10,814 nt of DNA from an uncultured bacterium (GTDB taxonomy: Bacteria > Planctomycetota > UBA1135 > GCA-002686595). Where the stretch lies: assembly GCA_913058555.1 (NCBI GenBank), contig CAJXRJ010000195.1:1-10814 (forward strand), given 5' to 3'. Positions 4,748-10,814 of this stretch are shown here, in pieces (position 1 is the first letter of the stretch; every line of letters begins with the position of its first letter). The translations under genes and the position numbers were made by a program. Below the pieces are notes generated by a model that saw only the letters and a list, made by a program, of their open reading frames with translations, was not told the origin of the DNA and made no database searches.

Positions 4748-7700
4748 ATGACACCCCCAAGCCCCACGTCCCAGAATCCCGGCCCGGAGGCAGGGCCTTT
4801 CCTCCAGCGCCTCTATGGGTTGCGTTGGGTCCTCAGCCTCGCGGCCCTCGCGGCCCTCGCGGGCATCGTGTTGTCGCTGTATCTAGGGGGCACCCGCATT
4901 GCTCGCTTGGGCGCGTCGGTGTCGAGTTTCGGCGACACGACAAACGGTGTAGGCGCGGCGCCGCCGCCGATCTTCGATCCGCGCATGCAGATCTGGTTTG
5001 GCGAGAAGGACGCAGCGGTGGCGAGCTACGCCGCTATCGAGGACCGATTCGTGGCGGAGGATTTCGTCATGGTGGCCTTCGAAGAGCTGGACGAGCCCCT
5101 TGGCGTCTTCAGCGAAAAAGCGATGGCTGCGGTGGCGCGGCTCACGGCGGCGATCGAGCGAGTGCCCGGTGTTCGGCACGTGCGAAGTCTGACATCGAAC
5201 CCATGGATTCGATGGGCTGAGATCGAGGACGGCGAGGAAGCCCTCGTGATCTCCGATCTCGTCGAGGGGGATCCCTCCGAGCTCACCGAGTCGGACCGCA
5301 TCGAGCGAATGGCGGCGGTGCTTGGGGGCGAAGCGACCGTCCGCATGGTGGGGCCTGAGAAGTTCCGGGCAGTCCTGGGTCCGGACGTCGATCCGTCCCA
5401 GCTCATCGGCGAGCCGCGGCTCCTCGGCACGATCGTCGGCGAAAACGCCCGTACGACGGTCATTCAGGTTCAGGTCCTGCGCCCTGTCGCCGACGCTTCG
5501 CTTTCGGAGGCGGCCCTTGGGGCGGATCCCGGCCTCGGGGGCATCACCCCGGATCTCTTCAGCATCCAGGCACAGCGGGCCGCTCTCCGGGGCATCGAGC
5601 ACGCTCTCCGGGTGGAGATGGGGCTTTCCGTACGCACCGATCGATTCCATGCGCTCGTCGGGGAGGTCGAGGCGATGGACGACGCGGACGAGCGCAATGC
5701 GTGGCGCCGGAAGCTGAGCGACCCCACCCGAGCCTTCATGATCGGGCCGGGCGGCGCGACCGTGCGCAAGTGGTTCGAGTACGACCCCAATGGGGAGGGG
5801 GGCTGGGTGGACTCGGCGGACCCTTCCGCGCCGGTGACGGCACCTGCGGATTTCCAGCCGCAGCCCCTGTCCGACTACACCTTCCACCTCGGCGGCATTC
5901 CTCTCTTCGAGCTCAACTTCGAGACGGTGGGGATGGCGGATGCGAAGTACGTCGGAGCGATGTTCTTGATCATCATCCTTCTGCTGATTGCGGTCTTCCG
6001 CAGCGTGGCGGGGGTGGTGGCGCCGATGGCGGTGGTCTTTGGGAGCGTCGGGGCCATGGTGGGCATTGCCTTCTGCCTCGGTTTTCTCTTCAACAACCTC
6101 ACGATGATCTCGCCCAACATGCTGACGGCCGTCGGCATCGCGGATGCGATCCACCTGGTGGCTTCGTGGATGGTGATCAGGGGGACGGCGGCCACGAAGC
6201 GGGATGCCATCCTCGAGACCATGCGACGGAACGCGTTGCCTGTGCTCCTGACTTCGGTCACGACGGCGATCGGGTTCTTCTCGTTGACCGTCAGTGGCCT
6301 CGCGCCGGTGCGCATGCTCGGGATCATGGCGGGCCTTGGGGCGCTCGTGGCGTTGGTCCTTTCGCTGACGGTGGTTCCCGCGATCCTCTCGCTCATGCCG
6401 CATCATCCGGGTGGGTCGCGCCAAGCGGCGGGGGCCGGAATGTTCACTTTGAAGCGATCGCGCCGTCTTGTGGCGTGGCTCGGGCGTTCGGAGACGCCCA
6501 TCCTTGGCGTTGCCGCCGTGCTCGCCGCGGTGGCGATTGTGGGAGTGGCGCGCGTCCGGATCGACTCCGACTTCCGCGCGATGTTCCCCGATGACAACGA
6601 GGTGATGACGGACTTCGGGTGGATCGAAGATCGGCTCGGGGGCGTTGGAGATCTTGAGATCGTCTTTGATGGCACGCGGGCCAGGGTGAGGCCCGAAGGG
6701 ATTGGGCGTGGGGAGCAAGCGCGTCTGAGCGAGCTCTTGATCCGCGCCACGGCCGCCACGTCGGGTGGGGAGCACGAGGCGCTCTCGGAAGAGGAAATCG
6801 AAGAGCTGGCGGAGCTTCGGGACCGGGATTTTGCCTTCCAGGCCGCGCGGATTGGCGTCGACGGGGAGTTCCTCGGGACGTTGAACCGGTTTGAGGCGAG
6901 GCTCCGGGAAGAGATGGCCGATCCGAATTCCGCCATGGCTGTCGTGACGGACCTTGTGAGTCCCCTCGATGTGCTACGGAAGATCCATCAAGTCCAGAAT
7001 CAGAACCAGTCGTCCTTCTACAGGACCCCCGGTGAGGAAGACGTCGCGGACGGAGCGCGGGTCGCGAAGGTGGAGTACGACGAGTGGACAGAGGAGTGGT
7101 CGTACACGCCGCCGCAGTCCGCATCGAGCCTGATCGCGCAGTACTACCTGCAGTACGAGAACGGCGCGAAACCGGGTGAGAACCTGTCGACGGAGCTCAG
7201 CCAAGACCGCACGCAGTTCCGCATGCAGGGGCGGGTCGTCCAGGCGCCATCGGACGTGCAGAGCGCTGCGTTCCAGCGCATCGAGGAGATCGCCCGCACG
7301 GAATTCCCGATCCTCGGGGCACGTGTCGATGGCCGCGTCGTCGAGGGGGCGCGGGCCGCCATGACGGTGTCGGGCAAGACCCTCCTCTTCGCGCGCACGA
7401 CCAAGGTCTTCGCCGTTGGCTTCATTCAGTCGATGTCGATCGCCTTGGTGCTCATCACGCTGATCATTGGCTTTCTCTTTCGGTCGTGGAGGCTCGCTTT
7501 GACGAGCATCGTGCCGAACCTGCTCCCGATCCTGATCCCGCTGTCTGCTTTCGGGTTGCTGGGCATGCCCATCGACGGGCCGGCGATCCTTGTTTCCTCG
7601 GTGGCGCTCGGCGTTTGCGTCGATGACACGATCCACGTCTTCACGAAGTTCGTTCGGGCGAGGAGGCGCGGATTTGACGCGGAGGAGGCGCTGGCCCACG

Positions 7701-7951
7701 TATTCGAGGAGGCTGGCGCCGCGGTGACTTTGACGACCATCGTGCTCGTGATTGGATTCGCCACGCTCACGATGAGCGACTTCGCTCCCAATGTTCTCAT
7801 GGGGTCGCTCGCGGGCGCCATGATCGCCCTGGCCTGGCTCGCGGACATGCTGGTGGTGCCCGTCCTTCTGGCGCGCATCGCCCGCGCAGAGGATGCCGGA
7901 GCGCCGGCGCCCGAGCAGCCCGCCGCGTCCCCCGTTCCCGTTCAGGCTTAG
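4748..7951 (+). CDS. RND superfamily exporter, MMPL/COG1033 type
   Basis: The 1067-residue inner-membrane protein has the duplicated RND layout. TM1 lies at about residues 26-47, then a very large periplasmic domain (about 48-400) and TM2-6 (about 401-417, 422-446, 456-476, 498-515, 525-549). TM7 is at about 584-602, then a second periplasmic domain (about 603-885) and TM8-12 (about 886-910 through 1015-1043). Polar residues of the kind used for proton relay are visible in TM4 (VGIADAIHL, D466 and H469) and TM10 (GVCVDDTIHVF, D959, D960, H963); the latter is a hallmark of COG1033/MMPL proteins. Proton-driven export of a lipid or other hydrophobic compound is expected from the family (MmpL, HpnN); the substrate is not visible. 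A 9-bp unit, CCTCGCGGC, is repeated three times at 4837-4863 and encodes the LAALAALAG of TM1. It is the first gene of an operon under O2, with the LolA-like gene 35 bp downstream. No clear ribosome binding site precedes the ATG at 4748. Confidence 0.95.
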   Translation: MTPPSPTSQNPGPEAGPFLQRLYGLRWVLSLAALAALAGIVLSLYLGGTRIARLGASVSSFGDTTNGVGAAPPPIFDPRMQIWFGEKDAAVASYAAIEDRFVAEDFVMVAFEELDEPLGVFSEKAMAAVARLTAAIERVPGVRHVRSLTSNPWIRWAEIEDGEEALVISDLVEGDPSELTESDRIERMAAVLGGEATVRMVGPEKFRAVLGPDVDPSQLIGEPRLLGTIVGENARTTVIQVQVLRPVADASLSEAALGADPGLGGITPDLFSIQAQRAALRGIEHALRVEMGLSVRTDRFHALVGEVEAMDDADERNAWRRKLSDPTRAFMIGPGGATVRKWFEYDPNGEGGWVDSADPSAPVTAPADFQPQPLSDYTFHLGGIPLFELNFETVGMADAKYVGAMFLIIILLLIAVFRSVAGVVAPMAVVFGSVGAMVGIAFCLGFLFNNLTMISPNMLTAVGIADAIHLVASWMVIRGTAATKRDAILETMRRNALPVLLTSVTTAIGFFSLTVSGLAPVRMLGIMAGLGALVALVLSLTVVPAILSLMPHHPGGSRQAAGAGMFTLKRSRRLVAWLGRSETPILGVAAVLAAVAIVGVARVRIDSDFRAMFPDDNEVMTDFGWIEDRLGGVGDLEIVFDGTRARVRPEGIGRGEQARLSELLIRATAATSGGEHEALSEEEIEELAELRDRDFAFQAARIGVDGEFLGTLNRFEARLREEMADPNSAMAVVTDLVSPLDVLRKIHQVQNQNQSSFYRTPGEEDVADGARVAKVEYDEWTEEWSYTPPQSASSLIAQYYLQYENGAKPGENLSTELSQDRTQFRMQGRVVQAPSDVQSAAFQRIEEIARTEFPILGARVDGRVVEGARAAMTVSGKTLLFARTTKVFAVGFIQSMSIALVLITLIIGFLFRSWRLALTSIVPNLLPILIPLSAFGLLGMPIDGPAILVSSVALGVCVDDTIHVFTKFVRARRRGFDAEEALAHVFEEAGAAVTLTTIVLVIGFATLTMSDFAPNVLMGSLAGAMIALAWLADMLVVPVLLARIARAEDAGAPAPEQPAASPVPVQA

Positions 7952-7986
7952 GTCCGTCCTCCAATGACCCGATCTACGAGATCACG

Positions 7987-8874
7987 ATGATGCAGTTCTC
8001 CGCACTTGCTACTTCCTTGTTCCTTGTGGCCGCGGCCTTCGCGCCCCAGGAGAGCGGTGGTTCGAAGCCGCCGGTCCCTGTTCCCAAGCAGCCTGAGTTC
8101 GACAAATCGAGCCCAGAGAAGCACGGGATGGCCATCGCCGAATACGCAGACCTCTTCGATTCCGGTTGGAAAGACGAGGTGTTGCAGGGGCGCATGACGC
8201 TCTTTGATGCCGGTGGAGACTCCGTGGAGCGCCGCTTCTCTCGCATGGTCTACGAGCGCGCGAAGGAAGGTGACAAGCTCATCATTCGTTTCCTGGCGCC
8301 GGCGGAGATCAAGGGCGTGTCCGCTCTGACCTTCGAGAACCCCGGCGGATCGGATGACAACTGGCTCTACCTGCCGTCGACGAAGCGGGTGCGGCGTATC
8401 TCGGGCGCGAACAATACAGCGAGTTTCCAGGGCACCGAGTTCACGTACGAGGATCTTGCGAACCTCGATCCGTCCGAGTACGAATGGCGACTCTTTGGCG
8501 AGGAGGACCTCGTGCGAGGCGAGGAAACGACACCCGTGTTCCGGCTGGAGGCGCGGCCGACTTACAAGGACACCGGGTACCAGCGGCTGACTGTGTACTT
8601 GCACCGGGAGCGGTGGACGCAGGAGCGCATCGAGTACTTCGACAAGTCCGGCACGCTCTTGAAGACCCGCGACTCAGGGGACTGGAAGCAGTTCCACGAC
8701 CGCTTCTGGCGGGCCAGCAAGATCGAGATGAAGAACCACCAGACGGAGAAGCGAACCGTTCTCGTGACGGAGAAGCAGTTCCTTGACGTGGCCCGCTACA
8801 AGAGCGCGAAGACGGGGAAGTGGCGAAGCAATCTGCCGGAGTCGATGTTCACCACACGATCCCTCGAAAGGTGA
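7987..8874 (+). CDS. LolA-like periplasmic protein (outer-membrane lipoprotein-sorting family, COG2834-type) partnered with RND exporter
   Basis: This is a 295-residue protein with a signal peptide (hydrophobic residues 4-18, cleavage near A19). The mature part carries the motifs of the LolA-like family found beside COG1033 exporters: DDNWLYLPSTKRVRRI (123-138), SFQGTEFTYEDL (146-157), LLKTRDSGDWKQFHDRFWRA (224-243), KNHQT (249-253) and FTTRSL (288-293) close to the end. The LolA/LolB fold is an open half-barrel that binds acyl chains, so a role as periplasmic carrier of the lipid moved by the RND protein is likely; this is family-based inference. Two adjacent ATGs (7987, 7990) are possible starts, with only a weak Shine-Dalgarno (ACGAG) upstream. 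The stop TGA (8872-8874) overlaps the next start by one base, so the two products are translationally coupled. It is unlikely to be the housekeeping LolA, which is shorter and lacks these motifs. Confidence 0.9.
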   Translation: MMQFSALATSLFLVAAAFAPQESGGSKPPVPVPKQPEFDKSSPEKHGMAIAEYADLFDSGWKDEVLQGRMTLFDAGGDSVERRFSRMVYERAKEGDKLIIRFLAPAEIKGVSALTFENPGGSDDNWLYLPSTKRVRRISGANNTASFQGTEFTYEDLANLDPSEYEWRLFGEEDLVRGEETTPVFRLEARPTYKDTGYQRLTVYLHRERWTQERIEYFDKSGTLLKTRDSGDWKQFHDRFWRASKIEMKNHQTEKRTVLVTEKQFLDVARYKSAKTGKWRSNLPESMFTTRSLER

Positions 8875-8896
8875 TGGGCCCTCGAAAGGTGATGGG
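8861..8896 (+). repeat. Perfect 18-bp tandem duplication at the LolA-like/barrel gene junction
   Basis: CCCTCGAAAGGTGATGGG occurs at 8861-8878 and again, without any difference, at 8879-8896. Copy 1 contains the last codons and TGA of the LolA-like gene, an AAAGG ribosome-binding-like motif and the overlapping ATG at 8874. Copy 2 repeats the AAAGG and provides a second in-frame ATG at 8892. Because 18 is a multiple of three the barrel frame is kept, and copy 2 is translated as part of its signal peptide. Confidence 0.97.
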
Positions 8897-10286
8897 TTCA
8901 GTCATGTGGTCCTCCGTGGCGGCGACCTTGGTCCTGTGCGCTACGGCAGCCGCCCAGGATGAGGAGTTCGACTTCGAGGATGGCCTCGACGACCTCGACG
9001 CCCTGATTGGGGGTGAGGACGTTTCGGAGTCCGGGGCCTCCGATGGAGTGCTACGGGGCTTCCAGGGCTACCTGGACCTGGCCTCCCGGGTGTACTTGAG
9101 GGACCGCGGCGGGGTGCGCAACGACGAGCAGTTCCTCGCGCGGGGTGAGCTAGAGCTTGACCTGCGATTCTCGGACAGCGTCACTGGGTACCTGCGGCCC
9201 CGTTTCCTCGTGGATCTCTTGGACGGCGACTATCAGCGCTTTGAGCCATTCGAGTCGTACGTGACGTGGGAGGCCGATGCCGTCGACCTTCGGGTGGGCT
9301 CCTTCGTTGAGAACTGGGGCGTGGTGGACACGTTCAACCCTGTGGATGTACTGAACCGGCGGGACTTTGCTTCGGATTTGCTCGACGCGGACCGGCTTGG
9401 GGAATTCGGAGTGAGGGGGCGTGTCAAGCTGGACTCCCTCGGGCCGTTCGGTGAGCCGACGGTGTCCGCCTATGTGCTCCCGGTTTGGCAGTCGACTCCG
9501 TTTGCTCCCGAAGACCAACGCTTCGCCGTCGGACTCGGCGGGGTGGAGCTGGACGAGGATCGTTCCTTCGACCCGTCCGGGGAGGACCGCGTGTTCTACG
9601 GCCTTCGAGTTCAATCGACGGTCGCGACGGCGCCGTTCAATGCAGACCTTCAGTTCGTCGCGGCCCATGGGCCCGGGCGCTTTCCTGCCGTCGGGGTTCT
9701 GGCGCCCACCGGTGGGCTCGGAGCTGCCTTGGCGCCGGTCTATTTCGGTGCAACGGTCGTGGGGGCTGGCGTGCGGGCCGTGCCCAACGAGGGCGTCTTC
9801 GGGCAGGAGCTGGCGAAGTACACCCTCAAGGCCGAAGTGGCCCACACGGCGACTCGTGGCTATCAGGGTGCTCCGGTGGATGCGCCTGATGACTACACCG
9901 TGTTTGTGGTGGGCGTGGACAGGGTCTTTGATGGCGTCTTGCTCGACCAGGATGCCTTGACCGCAACGGTCGAGTACGCGCGCGAGAACGGGGCGAGCGA
10001 CGCCCAGAGCGTTTTTCGTCCTTTCCGCAACGACTTGATCCTGCGGGCCTTCTGGGAGGCGGGGGACTTTGAGCGCACGTCCTTGGAGTTGCGGGCTCTG
10101 ATCGATCTGGATGTGCACGAGACCATTGGAGAGCTGCTCTACGAAACTCAGCTCCGTCAGTGGCACGAGGACGTCAAGTTGACGGTGCGCCTCCAGCTCT
10201 TCGACCCCGCGGGGCCGGACGAGAGCTTCTTCGGGCTGTTCCCCAACAACTCATCCGCTCTGGTGGGGCTGCGCTGGGACTTTTGA
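8874..10286 (+). CDS. DUF1302-like outer-membrane beta-barrel protein of the RND/LolA-like export operon
   Basis: From the ATG at 8874 the protein has 470 residues: a signal peptide (charged R4-K5, hydrophobic core about 13-26, cleavage after ATAAA at 27) and then a very acidic linker (about 29-50, rich in D/E). Alternating amphipathic strands follow up to a C-terminal Phe (LVGLRWDF), the recognition signal for the Bam machinery. The segment WGVVDTFNPVDVLNRRDF (148-165) is the signature of outer-membrane proteins found with COG1033 exporters and LolA-like proteins (DUF1302-type). The start overlaps the preceding stop (TGATG). The frame is open further upstream to 8820, but that would lie inside the previous gene and hide the signal peptide. 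A start at 8892 (464 residues) is possible but would lose the charged n-region. The likely role is the outer-membrane end of the export route, as acceptor or channel. The LVLC stretch is not a valid lipobox. Confidence 0.88.
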   Translation: MGPRKVMGSVMWSSVAATLVLCATAAAQDEEFDFEDGLDDLDALIGGEDVSESGASDGVLRGFQGYLDLASRVYLRDRGGVRNDEQFLARGELELDLRFSDSVTGYLRPRFLVDLLDGDYQRFEPFESYVTWEADAVDLRVGSFVENWGVVDTFNPVDVLNRRDFASDLLDADRLGEFGVRGRVKLDSLGPFGEPTVSAYVLPVWQSTPFAPEDQRFAVGLGGVELDEDRSFDPSGEDRVFYGLRVQSTVATAPFNADLQFVAAHGPGRFPAVGVLAPTGGLGAALAPVYFGATVVGAGVRAVPNEGVFGQELAKYTLKAEVAHTATRGYQGAPVDAPDDYTVFVVGVDRVFDGVLLDQDALTATVEYARENGASDAQSVFRPFRNDLILRAFWEAGDFERTSLELRALIDLDVHETIGELLYETQLRQWHEDVKLTVRLQLFDPAGPDESFFGLFPNNSSALVGLRWDF

Positions 10287-10814
10287 AGTCCTCGCGGGCG
10301 CGCCCTCGCGTCTCCTCCCTCGCGGGGTGAGACAAAATGCCGCCCCAGGGGGATGGAGTGACCGCAACCACAGCCTCCCTCGGTCGTCTCCCAGAAGTGG
10401 GGGCCAGGCGCATGGTTGACCTCACTGGACGAGCGGCCCTTTGCGGTCGAGCGTCCGTCGAGTCGGTCCTTGCCCCGGACTCTCGATCGCCAGGAAGAAC
10501 CCCCTGTCGCTTCTGACTCGCCTTCGGCCGTTCACTGGGCCGTTCCCTGGGCCCTTCCCTGGGCCCTTCCCTGGGCCCTTCCCTGGGCCCAGTCGGTGGA
10601 CCGTCATTCACTCAGCGGTGCTGGCTCGGCCCGCTTGGCTTGCGCTGCGGCGTCGGCGCCCAGCCTTATTCGCAATGCGCTTCAGGCGGCGCGGGTTCGG
10701 ATTCAGGGGCCTGACATTTTTGGGGCTAGATGTCGCATCAAGTGGGCGGTCGCCTCCGAATACCCCGGGGGCTGCGCGTCCGCACAATCCCGGGGGGCTG
10801 AGCGGGTGCCTCGC
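10287..10814. other. Region without a supported gene, downstream of the export operon
   Basis: These 528 bases hold no ORF that looks coding. CCTCGCG occurs three times at an exact 14-bp period (10290, 10304, 10318) just after the barrel stop. A 12-bp tandem array fills 10535-10590. TCAGG-GG-CCTGA followed by CATTTTT (10703-10721) is a weak terminator-like element. Two related GC-rich stretches, CCCCGGGGGCTGCGCG (10763-10778) and TCCCGGGGGGCTGAGCG (10788-10804), lie near the right edge. No clear intrinsic terminator for the operon is visible. A minus-strand frame open from the right edge to 10608 ends in an Arg-rich tail but is not convincing. Confidence 0.6.
10535..10590. repeat. Minisatellite-like tandem repeat, 12-bp unit CTGGGCCCTTCC, about 4.7 copies
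   Basis: Copies begin at 10535, 10547, 10559 and 10571, and a partial copy (CTGGGCCC) ends at 10590. The first copy differs by one base (CTGGGCCGTTCC); the other copies are identical, which suggests recent slippage. Each exact unit contains the palindrome GGGCCC. Because 12 is divisible by three it reads as Gly-Pro-Arg-Glu repeats on the minus strand, but no credible gene surrounds it. Confidence 0.95.

Noticed and set aside
4883..6775. A 630-codon open frame on the minus strand opposite the RND gene, with several others of 100-300 codons opposite the peroxidase and the hydrolase
   Set aside because: Its product is an Arg/His/Pro/Asp-rich composition without domains, as expected for the antisense of a GC-rich gene. 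The plus-strand RND protein has clear family motifs and membrane segments.
7964..7990. Eight-codon upstream ORF ending in TGA that overlaps the ATG of the LolA-like gene
   Set aside because: It has no visible ribosome binding site. An ATG followed by a short open stretch is common by chance in a 35-bp gap.
8820..8873. Start of the barrel gene at the ATG at 8820
   Set aside because: It would lie 18 codons inside the LolA-like gene and push the signal peptide away from the N-terminus. The TGATG overlap at 8872-8876 is the natural start.
8934..8945. Lipoprotein signal (LVLC) in the barrel protein
   Set aside because: The residue before Cys is Leu, not Gly/Ala/Ser, and a good ATAAA signal peptidase I site follows directly.
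10174..10611. 145-codon minus-strand frame with Gly-Pro-Arg-Glu repeats
   Set aside because: The repeats come from the 12-bp array, the frame overlaps the 3' end of the barrel gene, and the rest is low-complexity Arg/Pro/Ser sequence.
10675..10814. Plus-strand frame from ATG 10675 open to the right edge
   Set aside because: It has no ribosome binding site, a weak third-position GC bias and no recognisable motif in the 46 codons available.

Overview
The window is a compact, GC-rich stretch (roughly two thirds G+C by eye) of a Gram-negative, diderm bacterial chromosome. It codes for a C-terminal-Phe outer-membrane beta-barrel, a periplasmic LolA-like protein, an inner-membrane RND transporter and several secreted proteins. 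The signal-peptide style, the acidic low-complexity tails and the presence of an animal-type haem peroxidase would suit Planctomycetota, Myxococcota or a similar marine/environmental lineage. That placement is a guess; nothing in the window fixes the taxon. No mobile element, CRISPR array, rRNA or tRNA was found.

Layout from left to right. (1) 1-498, plus strand: the 3' end of a probable zinc-type (MDR) oxidoreductase, followed 7 bp later by a small antibiotic-biosynthesis-monooxygenase (YgiN-like) gene. (2) 542-1912, minus strand: a secreted serine hydrolase of the beta-lactamase/esterase fold, convergent with the first pair. (3) 1913-2166: a divergent intergenic region with three short palindromes and a strong ribosome binding site at its right end. 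(4) 2167-3906, plus strand: a secreted haem peroxidase of the myeloperoxidase (animal peroxidase) superfamily with all catalytic residues visible. It is followed by three back-to-back hairpins, the last ending in a T-run. (5) 4053-10286, plus strand: the main unit of the window, made of a TetR-type repressor, a 1067-residue RND/MMPL exporter, a LolA-like periplasmic protein and a DUF1302-like outer-membrane barrel. (6) 10287-10814: no convincing gene, but a 12-bp tandem repeat array and other short repeats.

How the genes work together. The same perfect inverted repeat, TTCTGGAC-N6-GTCCAGAA, occurs twice: once over the ribosome binding site and start codon of tetR, and once 19 bp before the RND gene. 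This is strong internal evidence that the TetR protein represses itself and the three-gene export operon. That operon supplies one protein for each envelope compartment (inner membrane, periplasm, outer membrane), so it is best read as a trans-envelope export route for a hydrophobic compound, probably a lipid. The substrate cannot be read from the sequence. The last two genes overlap by one base (TGATG), and the junction carries a perfect 18-bp tandem duplication that supplies the charged N-terminus of the barrel's signal peptide.

The most interesting items are the paired operators with the linked export operon, the duplication at the gene junction, the tandem hairpins after the peroxidase gene, and the bacterial myeloperoxidase-type enzyme with its Arg/Gly-rich insert.
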